Source: Burkholderiales bacterium (GTDB lineage: Bacteria > Pseudomonadota > Gammaproteobacteria > Burkholderiales > SG8-39). Taken from it: a DNA stretch of 13,189 nt. The translations under genes and the position numbers were made by a program. Positions within the stretch are counted from its first letter, which is position 1. Every line of letters starts with the position of its first letter. The stretch is from NCBI GenBank assembly GCA_027457185.1, contig DAIDTN010000175.1:1-13189 (forward strand). Direction: 5' to 3'. The notes under the pieces are model-generated. The model saw nothing but the letters and a program-made list of their open reading frames with translations, did no database searches and was not told where the DNA came from. This document shows, in pieces, positions 1 to 7,364 of the stretch.

Positions 1-759
1 ATGATGGACGGCAGCCTGCGCGACGACGGCAAGACCATCGCCGATTACGACTACAACGTCGATGTGACGCGCAAGGTGGTCGGAGCGGCGCACAGGATAG
101 GCGTCACGGTCGAGGGCGAGCTCGGCTGCCTCGGTTCGCTCGAGACCATGAAGGGCGACAAAGAGGACGGCCACGGCGCCGAAGGGACGATGACGCGCGA
201 AATGCTGCTGACCGACCCGGACCAGGCCGCGGATTTCGTCAAGAAAACCCAGCTTGATGCGCTCGCGATTGCCATCGGCACTTCGCACGGCGCCTACAAG
301 TTCACGCGCAAGCCCACCGGCGACATCCTCGCGATCGAGCGCATCAAGCAGATCAACAAGCGCATTCCGAACACGCACCTGGTGATGCACGGCTCGTCCT
401 CTGTGCCGCAGGAGCTGCTCGCGATCATCCGCGCCAACGGCGGCGAGATGAAGGAAACCTACGGCGTGCCGGTGGAGGAGATCCAGGAAGGCATCAAGCA
501 CGGTGTGCGCAAGATCAACATCGACACCGACATTCGGCTGGCCATGACCGCCGCGATTCGCAAGTTCCTCAACGAGAACAAGAGCGCGTTCGACCCGCGC
601 GACTTCCTCAAGCCCGCGCGTGCTGCCGCCAAGGCGCTGTGCAAGCAGCGCTACGAGCAGTTCGGTTGCGCCGGCATGGCATCGAAAATCAATCCGTTGC
701 CGCTGGAAACCATGGCGCGACGCTACGGCAAGGGCGAACTCGCGCAAGTCGTGAAATGA
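1..759 (+). CDS. fba: Class II fructose-bisphosphate aldolase, Calvin-cycle subtype (5' truncated)
   Basis: Zinc-dependent aldolase that interconverts fructose-1,6-bisphosphate with dihydroxyacetone phosphate and glyceraldehyde-3-phosphate in the cytoplasm, serving glycolysis, gluconeogenesis or the Calvin cycle. The frame is open at base 1. The visible 252 residues begin at the MMDGSL motif, which in this family lies well inside the protein, so roughly 100 N-terminal residues (family about 350 aa), including one metal-binding His, are outside the window. The ATG at base 1 is therefore not the start. Visible signatures are EGELGCLGSLE, TSHGAYKF and MHGSSSVP, which supply metal ligands, and INIDTD, the phosphate-binding region. 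The long C-terminal tail ending in the MARRYGKGEL region is typical of the Calvin-type branch (TIGR01521-like). Purine and Sua5 genes follow on the same strand, a neighbourhood I recall from Betaproteobacteria. The family call is firm. Confidence 0.95.
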   Translation: MMDGSLRDDGKTIADYDYNVDVTRKVVGAAHRIGVTVEGELGCLGSLETMKGDKEDGHGAEGTMTREMLLTDPDQAADFVKKTQLDALAIAIGTSHGAYKFTRKPTGDILAIERIKQINKRIPNTHLVMHGSSSVPQELLAIIRANGGEMKETYGVPVEEIQEGIKHGVRKINIDTDIRLAMTAAIRKFLNENKSAFDPRDFLKPARAAAKALCKQRYEQFGCAGMASKINPLPLETMARRYGKGELAQVVK

Positions 760-787
760 GTACGGCCGCATGAGCAGGGAGCAGGGG

Positions 788-879
788 CCCCGCTTTGCGG
801 GGATGCGACCGGCCGCGATTGCGGCCAGACGCGGAGGTTGCAATAGGGAACATTCTGAAAGAATGCATCGTTCGATGCA
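788..879 (+). promoter_or_regulatory. Cluster of hairpins in the fba-purE intergenic leader
   Basis: The 141-bp gap between fba and purE holds consecutive short inverted repeats: CCCCGC-TTT-GCGGGG at 788-802, GGCCGC-GATT-GCGGCC at 811-826, CATTC-N5-GAATG at 851-865, and TGCATCG-TT-CGATGCA at 864-879. The last two overlap by two bases, so they would compete if the RNA folds this way. None is followed by a T-run, so they are not ordinary intrinsic terminators. They may separate fba from purE expression as a processing site, attenuator or operator. No known purine riboswitch core is recognisable. The function is inferred; the repeats are plain in the sequence. Confidence 0.35.
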
Positions 880-900
880 GGTAGCGAGAGGGCAAGAAAC

Positions 901-1386
901 ATGAGCGTCGTGGGGATAGTCATGGGCAGCACGTCCGACTGGGACGTGATGAACGAAGCGGCGCAGCAACTCAAGGATTTCGGCGTTGCGTACGAGGCCA
1001 GGGCATTGTCGGCACACCGCACCCCGGCCGAGCTCGAGGCCTGGATCAAGGATATGGAGGGCCGCGGCTGCAAGGCGTTCATCGCCGGCGCGGGCGGCGC
1101 CGCGCATCTCGCCGGCGTGGTCGCGGCGCAGACGCTGCTGCCGGTGCTGGGCGTGCCCATCCCGTCGAAATACCTGAAAGGCCTGGATTCGCTGCTGTCG
1201 ATCGTGCAGATGCCCAAGGGCGTACCGGTCGCGACCTTCGCCATCGGCGAGGCCGGCGCGGCCAATGCCGGGCTGTTCGTCGTAGCGATGCTCGCGTCTA
1301 CGGATGCGTCGCTCCAAGGCAAGCTCGCCGCGTACCGCGCGAAGCAGGCCGAAACCGTAAAGAACGCAAAACTACCGGAACTGTGA
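901..1386 (+). CDS. purE: 5-(carboxyamino)imidazole ribonucleotide mutase (class I PurE)
   Basis: Converts N5-CAIR to CAIR in de novo purine synthesis, in the cytoplasm. The 161-residue length matches the family. The phosphate-binding GSTSDW is at residues 9-14, SAHRTP with the catalytic His39 at 37-42, GAGGAAHL at 63-70, and the VQMPKGVPV and IGEAGAANA segments at about 102-123. GAGGAAHL and the LPVLGVPI stretch place it with class I mutases, which depend on PurK to make N5-CAIR, rather than with the class II AIR carboxylases. The ATG at 901 has an AG-rich Shine-Dalgarno (GAGAGGG at 886-892) eight bases upstream. Its stop is one base before purC, so the two are surely co-transcribed. No purK follows in this window. 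Confidence 0.96.
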   Translation: MSVVGIVMGSTSDWDVMNEAAQQLKDFGVAYEARALSAHRTPAELEAWIKDMEGRGCKAFIAGAGGAAHLAGVVAAQTLLPVLGVPIPSKYLKGLDSLLSIVQMPKGVPVATFAIGEAGAANAGLFVVAMLASTDASLQGKLAAYRAKQAETVKNAKLPEL

Positions 1387-1387
1387 A

Positions 1388-2269
1388 ATGACCACGCTGC
1401 TGACGACCGACATCAAGAGCCTGCCCTTCCTGCACCGCGGCAAGGTGCGCGACATCTATGCCGTGGGCGAGGACAAGCTGCTGGTGATACAGACCGACCG
1501 CCTGTCCGCCTTCGACGTCATACTCGACGATCCGATCCCGGGCAAGGGCGAGGTGCTCACCGCCCTGTCGAATTTCTGGTTCGGCAAGCTCGGCCACCTC
1601 GTGCCCAACCATATGACCGGCATAGACCCGGAATCCGTAGTGAGCGGTGAGGCCGAGCGCGCGCAGGTGCGCGGCCGCGCCATGGTGGTGAAAAAATTCA
1701 AGCCGCTGTCGATCGAGGCAATCGTGCGCGGTTACATCATCGGCTCGGGCTGGAAGGACTACCAGCAGACCGGTAGTCTGTGCGGCATCGCGCTGCCTGC
1801 GGGCCTGAAGGAAGCTCAGAAGCTGCCGCAGACCCTGTTCACGCCCTCGACCAAGGCCCCAGCCGGGCATCACGACGAGAACATCTCATTCGCCGAGGCC
1901 GAGCAGCGCGTGGGCAAGGAGGCGGCGCGCCAGGTGCGCGATGCGGCGATTTCGCTCTACACCCATGCGGCGGAATACGCAGCGACGCGCGGCATCATCA
2001 TCGCCGACACCAAGTTCGAATTCGGCACCGACGCCCAGGGCAAGGTCTACCTGATCGACGAGATCATGACCTCCGACTCATCGCGTTTCTGGCCGATGGC
2101 CGAATACAAGGTCGGCATGAGTCCGCCCTCGTTCGACAAGCAGTTCGTGCGCGACTGGCTGGAGAAGCAGCCCTGGAACAAGAAGGCGCCGGCGCCGCGC
2201 CTGCCGGCGGACATCATTGCCAGGACTGCCGACAAATACCGCGAAGCGCTGCGGTTGCTCACCAGCTGA
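1388..2269 (+). CDS. purC: Phosphoribosylaminoimidazole-succinocarboxamide synthase (SAICAR synthetase)
   Basis: ATP-dependent ligation of aspartate to CAIR, giving SAICAR: the step directly after PurE in purine synthesis. At 293 residues it is the long form rather than the roughly 237-residue E. coli-like form. Visible signatures are the N-terminal HRGKVRDIYAV, TDRLSAFDV with SAFD at 40-43, the GSGWKDY segment, and the long hallmark block FTPSTKAPAGHHDENISF that binds nucleotide and substrate. The C-terminal IDEIMTSDSSRFWP region is also intact. The ATG at 1388 starts one base after the purE stop, so translation is probably coupled. The gene is complete, with no frameshift. Only 59 bases separate it from the Sua5 gene, leaving no room for purK. 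Confidence 0.97.
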   Translation: MTTLLTTDIKSLPFLHRGKVRDIYAVGEDKLLVIQTDRLSAFDVILDDPIPGKGEVLTALSNFWFGKLGHLVPNHMTGIDPESVVSGEAERAQVRGRAMVVKKFKPLSIEAIVRGYIIGSGWKDYQQTGSLCGIALPAGLKEAQKLPQTLFTPSTKAPAGHHDENISFAEAEQRVGKEAARQVRDAAISLYTHAAEYAATRGIIIADTKFEFGTDAQGKVYLIDEIMTSDSSRFWPMAEYKVGMSPPSFDKQFVRDWLEKQPWNKKAPAPRLPADIIARTADKYREALRLLTS

Positions 2270-2328
2270 TTTTCCCTTTGCCGCGGCACTCCACTGGGCG
2301 CCGCGGCGGAGGCGAACAAAGAGCTTTC

Positions 2329-3315
2329 GTGCCCGCCGTCCCCACCGCGTCAGAGATCGAACTCGCTGCCGCGATCCTGAGGGCGGGAGGATTGGTGGCC
2401 TTTCCAACCGAAACCGTCTACGGCCTCGGCGCCGATGGCGGCAACCCGGCCGCAGTGGCCAAGATTTTTGCGGCCAAGGGCCGGCCGCAGGACCATCCTC
2501 TGATCGTGCATGTCGGCAGCATCGACTCGTTGCCGTTGTGGGCGGCGGAAATTCCCGCGGCCGCGCACAAGCTGGCCGCGGCATTCTGGCCCGGTCCGCT
2601 CACGCTTATTCTCAAGCGCGCCGCCGGCGTATCCGATTGCGTCACCGGCGGCCAGGACACGGTGGGCCTGCGCATCCCCGGGCATCCCGTGGCGCTGGAA
2701 TTATTGCGGGCCTTTACCGGGGAGGCGGGCGGACATCGCTACAGCGGCATCGCCGCGCCCTCGGCCAACAAGTTCGGCCGCATCAGTCCGACCACCGCTG
2801 AACACGTGCGCGCCGAGCTCGGCGCCGCCGTGGACGCCGTGCTCGATGGCGGTGACTGCGAAGTCGGCATCGAATCGACGATTGTCGACCTGTCGCGCGG
2901 ACGCGCGGTGCTGCTGCGCCCCGGGCAGATCACGCCGGCGCAGATCGCCGCGGTCCTCGGCGCCGAAGTGGATCTGCCGGATGCCGCCGCGCCGCGCGCG
3001 CCGGGCACGCTCGAAAGCCACTATGCGCCGCGCACGCCGCTGCATCTGGTGCTTGCGGCGGAACTGCCCGCGCGGCTGGCAGCGCTGCGCGGACGCAAGG
3101 TCGCCGTGCTCGCGCGCGCGGAAGCCCCTTCCGGGCTGCAACACGTCCACTGGCAGGCGGCGCCGCGCGCGGTAGCCGCTTACGCGCACGAACTCTACGC
3201 CAGCCTGCGTCGCCTCGACGAGCTGGCTTGCGAACTGATCCTGGTGGAGGCGCCGCCGGCGGTGCCGGAGTGGCAGGGCGTGAACGACCGGCTCAGGCGG
3301 GCGGCGTCGACTTGA
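2329..3315 (+). CDS. sua5: L-threonylcarbamoyladenylate synthase, two-domain Sua5 type
   Basis: Makes threonylcarbamoyl-AMP from threonine, bicarbonate and ATP for the t6A37 modification of tRNAs reading ANN codons; cytoplasmic. The YrdC-like domain covers about residues 8-205. It shows FPTETVYGLGAD (25-36), KGRP (50-53), WPGPLT (87-92), the SAN of PSANKFG (145-147) and IESTIVD (181-187). The HYAP linker motif (231-234) leads into a C-terminal Sua5 domain to residue 328, so this is Sua5/TsaC2 rather than short TsaC. I chose the GTG at 2329: it puts the usual short leader before the first helix and has AAAGAG five bases upstream, with a stronger GGAGG farther away at 2308-2312. The frame stays open upstream, but that part overlaps purC and is not coding. 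Probably co-transcribed with purEC. Confidence 0.93.
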   Translation: MPAVPTASEIELAAAILRAGGLVAFPTETVYGLGADGGNPAAVAKIFAAKGRPQDHPLIVHVGSIDSLPLWAAEIPAAAHKLAAAFWPGPLTLILKRAAGVSDCVTGGQDTVGLRIPGHPVALELLRAFTGEAGGHRYSGIAAPSANKFGRISPTTAEHVRAELGAAVDAVLDGGDCEVGIESTIVDLSRGRAVLLRPGQITPAQIAAVLGAEVDLPDAAAPRAPGTLESHYAPRTPLHLVLAAELPARLAALRGRKVAVLARAEAPSGLQHVHWQAAPRAVAAYAHELYASLRRLDELACELILVEAPPAVPEWQGVNDRLRRAAST

Positions 3316-3358
3316 TCCGGCTGCGGGGCACCAGGCGCGCAACGCTGTGGCCACTGCA

Positions 3359-3383
3359 TCACATCGCGCTGCGCGCGATGTGA
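3359..3383. terminator. Perfect 11-bp hairpin between convergent genes
   Basis: TCACATCGCGC and GCGCGATGTGA form a perfect 11-bp stem around a TGC loop, between the convergent ends of the Sua5 gene (3315) and the SapC gene (3418). There is no T-run on either strand, so it is not a textbook intrinsic terminator. It could be a bidirectional 3'-end-stabilising hairpin, a transcription pause, or a dyad bound by protein. Confidence 0.35.
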
Positions 3384-3417
3384 GCCTGCGCCGCAAAGGT
3401 CGTCCAGTTCAGTGTAA

Positions 3418-4161
3418 CTACGTTGCGCCCGCGGTTCTATTGACTTTGCGGTCTAGCAGGCGCGCAAAGTTGTCGAGCGAAATCAAGTGGGCGTAGATCC
3501 GCCCCATCACGCCTTTCTTGATCAGGTTCTTGTGCTGGGCGGCGTTGAGAACCGCGAGCTTCTTCTCCTCCACGCGGTACATGCCGGTCAGATTCATCGC
3601 CGCTCCGGCCTTGGTCTGCGCCTGCATCGCGAACGGCTCGAGCAGCGCATAATCGGCGAGGATGCCGGACATCTCGCGGCTGCGCTCCAGGTCTGCCTCG
3701 TATTCCTGCAACAGTTTTTCGATCGGCTCCCACTTCGGCAGTGCTTTACCTTCCGCGTCGAACAGGGTTTCGCCCTGGTCGTCGAGGTACGCCTTTTCGA
3801 CACAGATGAGGCGGTCTGCCTGCTCCGCCTTTTTCACCTTTATCCGCGCCATGCAGAAGGGGTAGCGTCGCACGTAGGCCGGCAGGTAGACGTTCCGGTC
3901 CCAGGCGCCGTTCGCGAGGAACAGGTTCTCGCCGTTGCTGAGGCCCAGCACCGCCACCGGTGCGTAGGTCTTGCCTTTGTCGCCGCTGGTAAACACCAGA
4001 GGGTAATCGCGGCAGGCGGGCGAGAACTCGCTGTAGCTGATCGGGATGGCGTTGAGGTCGCTGCAAAACGCGGGCACGACGCCCGGCGCAGGCAGCTTCA
4101 CCCGGTTGTTTTTGTGCAGCGCTACGATTTCCTTGTAGCCGAAGGGCGGCGTGATCTGCAT
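3418..4161 (-). CDS. SapC family protein
   Basis: A 247-residue soluble protein with no signal peptide or membrane segment. The diagnostic stretch is LNAIPISYSEF...CRDYPLVFTSGDKG, then LGLSNGENLF, GAWDRNVYLPAYVRRYPF, and a C-terminal region rich in charged helices. This matches the SapC family (Pfam PF07277), named after a Campylobacter S-layer locus. The biochemical role of proteobacterial members is not established; I recall many lying near TonB receptors or tryptophan-halogenase-like genes, neither of which is here. I chose the ATG at 4161, giving MQITPPFGYKE, because GGAG lies five bases upstream and homologues begin at about this point. A longer frame reaches 4236 but would overlap the promoter elements. 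Transcribed divergently from tRNA-Ala and convergently with the Sua5 gene. The family call is good, the function unknown. Confidence 0.85.
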   Translation of the reverse strand: MQITPPFGYKEIVALHKNNRVKLPAPGVVPAFCSDLNAIPISYSEFSPACRDYPLVFTSGDKGKTYAPVAVLGLSNGENLFLANGAWDRNVYLPAYVRRYPFCMARIKVKKAEQADRLICVEKAYLDDQGETLFDAEGKALPKWEPIEKLLQEYEADLERSREMSGILADYALLEPFAMQAQTKAGAAMNLTGMYRVEEKKLAVLNAAQHKNLIKKGVMGRIYAHLISLDNFARLLDRKVNRTAGAT

Positions 4162-4197
4162 GCAGGCTCCGGATCGCAGCGAATTGAACGTCCGGGC

Positions 4198-4227
4198 ATG
4201 ATAGCCCCGTCCAAGCATGGATCGCAA
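4198..4227 (-). promoter_or_regulatory. Candidate sigma70 promoter for the SapC gene
   Basis: On the minus strand, TTGCGA (4227-4222) and TATCAT (4203-4198) are separated by 18 bp, matching four and five of six consensus positions. Transcription would begin near 4191, about 30 nt before the ATG at 4161. Called by eye; plausible because position and spacing both fit. Confidence 0.45.
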
Positions 4228-4235
4228 TCGACGCA

Positions 4236-4264
4236 TTGTCGCCGGTCCGGAATAGGGCTAAAAT
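4236..4264 (+). promoter_or_regulatory. Candidate promoter of tRNA-Ala
   Basis: TTGTCG (4236-4241) and TAAAAT (4259-4264) are separated by 17 bp and end 12 bp before the mature tRNA. The stretch between the -10 and the likely start is GC-rich (CCGCACC), the kind of discriminator found at stable-RNA promoters subject to growth-rate or ppGpp control. It lies back-to-back with the SapC promoter without overlap. Confidence 0.6.
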
Positions 4265-4276
4265 CCGCACCTCCAC

Positions 4277-4349
<73 letters not shown>

Positions 4350-4361
4350 CAAATTCTATTC

Positions 4362-4384
4362 AGCCCGTTGATCCGACGGGCTTT
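4362..4384 (+). terminator. Intrinsic terminator after tRNA-Ala
   Basis: AGCCCGT (4362-4368) and ACGGGCT (4376-4382) form a 7-bp stem with a 7-nt loop, followed by a short T stretch (TTT at 4382-4384, sharing the last stem base). It starts 12 nt after the tRNA 3' end. The T-run is short, but position and stem strength support a terminator. Confidence 0.65.
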
Positions 4385-4722
4385 CAGCCGCGCAGTAACC
4401 CAATTCCAACGTGAGCGCGTATGAAAAATGATTGCGGCACTTTAGAATTGAACTCGCGTATCGACTTGCGGTCGTAGGTTTGCATTGGAGTGGCTCATGC
4501 CGCGCAATGCATCGCGCAGTGAAGGACTATTGCCCCGCGCCCGGAATTGTCGTAGATTGCCCGGTCGCTGGCGAATAATATGGTTCGAAATTCCGTCGAT
4601 TTGCTGTGAATAAAACCGCTGCTCTATTTTTGCCACGCTTTCGGTGCGCGTTGGCCGACTTCGCGCTGACGCTAGCTTACGTTCGGCGGCGCGGACCTGC
4701 GATCGCAGTTTGTCGAAGGACG
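4385..4722 (+). promoter_or_regulatory. Intergenic region upstream of the efflux operon, with a palindrome
   Basis: No convincing gene is seen in these 338 bases, which are less GC-rich than their surroundings. Two dyads stand out. TGCATTG (4481-4487) and CAATGCA (4505-4511) are inverted with a 17-bp spacer. The near-palindrome GCGCAATGCATCGCGC (4502-4517) overlaps the second arm and has 14 of 16 positions symmetrical. Such dyads are typical regulator operators, and no repressor gene is adjacent to the efflux operon. A weak promoter-like pair, TTGCTG (4601-4606) and TATTTT (4625-4630) with an 18-bp spacer, would give a leader of about 85 nt if translation starts at 4723. The operator and promoter calls are inference. 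Confidence 0.3.
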
Positions 4723-6261
4723 TTGGTAAACTCGCGGACTCCGGTTCTGCAACGGGTAGCTCGCATCGCGACGCACGCGGCGTGGCCGTTCGCGCTGTGC
4801 TGCGCGCTGGCAGCCTGCAGTGTCGGCCCGCCCTATGTCAAGCCTGGCGCGCCCGAGATCGGGCGCTATACCGCGTCGCCGTTGCCGAGCACGCTTGCCG
4901 CGCCGGAGAGCGGCGCCGGCGGCCAGCGGCTCGATTACGGTGCGCCCCTGGCGCCGCGCTGGTGGAACCAGTTCGGTTCGCCCGCGCTCGACCGCCTGAT
5001 GGCGCAGGCGCTGCAGCACAATACCGGACTGCAGGCCGCGCAGCACACGCTCGAGCAGGCGCGCTACGAGTTCAAGGCGGCGCAGGGAGTCTTCTATCCC
5101 CAGGTGTCGCTCGACGCGGGTGCAGAGCGCGTGCGCAGCTCGGGGGCGAGCTCCGGCGGGCTCACCAAGCCTCTTCTGTACGACATGTACACGGGGCAGT
5201 TCAGCGTAAGCTACTACCCGGACGCCTTCGGCCTGAACCGGCTGGTAGCGCAAAACGCCCAGGCGCAGGTCGACGTGGCGCACGAGCAGCTGCGCGCGGC
5301 GCAACTCGTCATCGAAGGTAATGTCGCCAACGCCGCGATCGGGCTGGCGGCGCTGGACGAGCAGATCGAGGCGACCAAGAAGAGCATCGCCGACGAACAG
5401 GCGGTGCTCGAACTGATCCGTGGCCAGTACTCGGCCGGCGCGGTGGCGCAGCTCCAGGTCGCGACCCAGGAGAGCGAGCTGTCGGGCACCGAGGCCCAGC
5501 TTCCGGCCCTGCAGCTCGCGCGCGACCGGACGCGCCACTTGCTCGCCACTTATTTAGGCGTGTTTCCGTCGCAGGCCGACGGCATGGCGATTCCGCGGCT
5601 CTCGGAACTGAATCTGCCGCCGACCCTGCCGGTGAGCCTGCCCGCGACGCTGGTGCGCGCGCGTCCCGACGTGCGCGCCGCGGAGGCGCAACTGCGCTCC
5701 GCCAATGCACAGGTCGGCGAGGCGGTCGCGCGCCTTTACCCGGACCTCCAGCTGAGCGCCGGCATCGGCCAGCAAAGCAATCGCTGGGGTGCGTTCTTCG
5801 ACCCGGCGAGCCGCATCTGGAGCCTGGCGGCGGCCGCGGCGGCGCCGATCTTCGACGGCGGCACGCTGCGCGCACAGCAACACGCTGCCGAGGCCGCCTA
5901 CGGCGCAGTGTTCGCGAATTATCGCGGCGCAGTGCTTACGGCGTTTCGCGACGTGGCCGATGCGCTGCGGGCGCTGCAACGCGACGCCGACGCGCTGCAG
6001 GCGCGTTCGCGCGCCCTGCATGCGGCGCAGACCGGCTTCGATCTGGCGCACAGCCAGTACGAGGCCGGCGCGGTCAACTACCTCGGCCTTCTGACGAGCG
6101 AAGGGCAGTACCAGAACGCCCGCGGCGCCTACATCGCCGCCGAGGCGCAGCGCTACACGGACAGTGTCGGCCTGTATGTCGCGCTCGGCGGCAGCGAGGT
6201 CGATGCGTGCGCCGAGGGCGCCTCCCCGGCGGGCAAGCCTGCCGCAATCCAGGAGAACTGA
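4723..6261 (+). CDS. NodT-family RND efflux outer membrane lipoprotein (TolC-like factor)
   Basis: Outer membrane channel of a tripartite drug/solute pump, sorted by a lipoprotein signal: a hydrophobic stretch (AAWPFALCCALAA) ends in the lipobox ALAAC, and the mature protein begins CSVGPPYVKP, the NodT-family start. Two TolC-type OEP repeats follow, with long helical hairpins rich in A and Q. Motifs include PRWWNQFGSPALDRL, the RARPDVRAAEAQLRSANAQVGEAVARLYPDL block and a C-terminal YEAGAVNYLGLLTSE. The start is uncertain. The frame opens at a GTG at 4606, but that puts the lipid-modified Cys at residue 71, too far for a signal peptide. The TTG at 4723 gives a 31-residue signal peptide and a normal total of 512 aa, although AAGGA is only two bases upstream. 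First gene of the efflux operon; the adaptor's Shine-Dalgarno lies inside its 3' end. Confidence 0.92.
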   Translation: MVNSRTPVLQRVARIATHAAWPFALCCALAACSVGPPYVKPGAPEIGRYTASPLPSTLAAPESGAGGQRLDYGAPLAPRWWNQFGSPALDRLMAQALQHNTGLQAAQHTLEQARYEFKAAQGVFYPQVSLDAGAERVRSSGASSGGLTKPLLYDMYTGQFSVSYYPDAFGLNRLVAQNAQAQVDVAHEQLRAAQLVIEGNVANAAIGLAALDEQIEATKKSIADEQAVLELIRGQYSAGAVAQLQVATQESELSGTEAQLPALQLARDRTRHLLATYLGVFPSQADGMAIPRLSELNLPPTLPVSLPATLVRARPDVRAAEAQLRSANAQVGEAVARLYPDLQLSAGIGQQSNRWGAFFDPASRIWSLAAAAAAPIFDGGTLRAQQHAAEAAYGAVFANYRGAVLTAFRDVADALRALQRDADALQARSRALHAAQTGFDLAHSQYEAGAVNYLGLLTSEGQYQNARGAYIAAEAQRYTDSVGLYVALGGSEVDACAEGASPAGKPAAIQEN

Positions 6262-6264
6262 TCG

Positions 6265-7356
6265 ATGGCCCAATCCAACGTCCGCGTCGTCGTCGTCAGC
6301 GTGATCGCCGTCGCCCTCGGGCTCGCCGCACTGTTCGGCTACAAGGGCCTGCAGGACCGGCGCACGCATGCCGCGCAGGCGCATCATGGTGCGTTCGCGG
6401 TGAGCGTTTCCACCGCACCGGTGCAATCCGTGTCGTGGCAGCGCCGGATCAACGCGGTCGCGAGTCTGGTAGCGCTGCAAGGCGTGCATCTCACTCCGCA
6501 GCTGCCCGGCCAGGTGACCGCCCTGTATTTTCATTCCGGGCAATACGTGCGCAAAGGCGAGCGGCTGCTGCAGCTGGACGATTCCAACCAGCTCGTCCAA
6601 CTCGCGAGCGACCGCGCCGCTGTCGAGCTGGCGCAGGCCAACTACGAGCGCGCGCAGCGCCTGTTTCGCACCCACGCGGCCAGCGAAGCCGACGTGCAGG
6701 CCACGCATGCGAGCTATCAGACCGCCAGCGCTGCGGTCGCCGGGGACCGGGCGACGCTCGCCAAGCTCGCGCTGAGCGCGCCTTTTTCCGGGTGGCTGGG
6801 GGTGCGCGAAGTCAGCCTCGGGCAGTACCTGTCGAGCAGCACCGAGATCGCGGCGCTGAATGTCTGGGATCCGCTGCGCGTGCAGTTCGCGCTGCCGCAG
6901 AGCCAGATGGCGCTGATCCAGGTCGGTCAGACCGTGCGCATCGGCGTCGACGCCTTTCCCGGACAGCATTTCATCGCCAGGGTGACGGCGCTCGGCTCCG
7001 AGGTCGACGCCAGCTCGCGCAACATCACGGTCGAGGCGAAACTGCCCAACCCGAAGCACCTGCTGCGTCCCGGAATGTTCGCGCAGGCGGTACTGCTCGT
7101 CGGCGCGCCGCAGACGGTTCTGGCCGTCCCGACCGGGGCCGTCACCTACAACACCTATGGCGATTTCGTCTATCGCGTCGAGACGCGCGGCGGCGAGCAG
7201 GTGGCGGTGGCGACGCCGGTGCACACCGGCGAGACGCGCGACGGGCTCACCCAGGTCCTGAGCGGCCTCAAGGCGGGCGAACCGGTGGTGTCGGCGGGGC
7301 AGCTCAAGCTGCATGACGGCGCGCCGGTGCGCCTCGAGCACGGCGCCGGGCACTGA
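6265..7356 (+). CDS. RND efflux periplasmic adaptor (membrane fusion protein)
   Basis: Bridges the inner membrane permease and the outer membrane channel in the periplasm. It has 363 residues. An uncleaved N-terminal anchor (about residues 7-26) lacks a lipobox Cys, so it is membrane-anchored rather than a lipoprotein. In order follow the first lipoyl half with PQLPGQVTALYFHSGQYVRKGERLLQLDD (about 74-102), an alpha-hairpin rich in A, Q and R, the second lipoyl half with LSAPFSGWLGVREVSLGQYL, a beta-barrel with VGQTVRIGVDAFPG, and a membrane-proximal domain with LRPGMFAQAVL and VLAVPTGAVTYNTYGDFVY. This is the MexH/MexC-like HlyD branch. The ATG at 6265 lies three bases after the OMF stop, with AGGAG nine bases upstream. 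The permease starts eight bases downstream. Complete and in frame. Confidence 0.94.
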   Translation: MAQSNVRVVVVSVIAVALGLAALFGYKGLQDRRTHAAQAHHGAFAVSVSTAPVQSVSWQRRINAVASLVALQGVHLTPQLPGQVTALYFHSGQYVRKGERLLQLDDSNQLVQLASDRAAVELAQANYERAQRLFRTHAASEADVQATHASYQTASAAVAGDRATLAKLALSAPFSGWLGVREVSLGQYLSSSTEIAALNVWDPLRVQFALPQSQMALIQVGQTVRIGVDAFPGQHFIARVTALGSEVDASSRNITVEAKLPNPKHLLRPGMFAQAVLLVGAPQTVLAVPTGAVTYNTYGDFVYRVETRGGEQVAVATPVHTGETRDGLTQVLSGLKAGEPVVSAGQLKLHDGAPVRLEHGAGH

Positions 7357-7364
7357 GAACAGGC

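Noticed and set aside
4442..4636. 64-codon minus-strand ORF in the tRNA-efflux intergenic region
   Set aside because: GTG start without a Shine-Dalgarno, no recognisable motif, and it overlaps the likely operator region.
5554..7353. Long minus-strand open frame (599 codons) opposite the efflux channel and adaptor genes
   Set aside because: His/Arg/Gly/Leu-rich composition without motifs, exactly opposite well-recognised genes; a typical shadow in GC-rich DNA.
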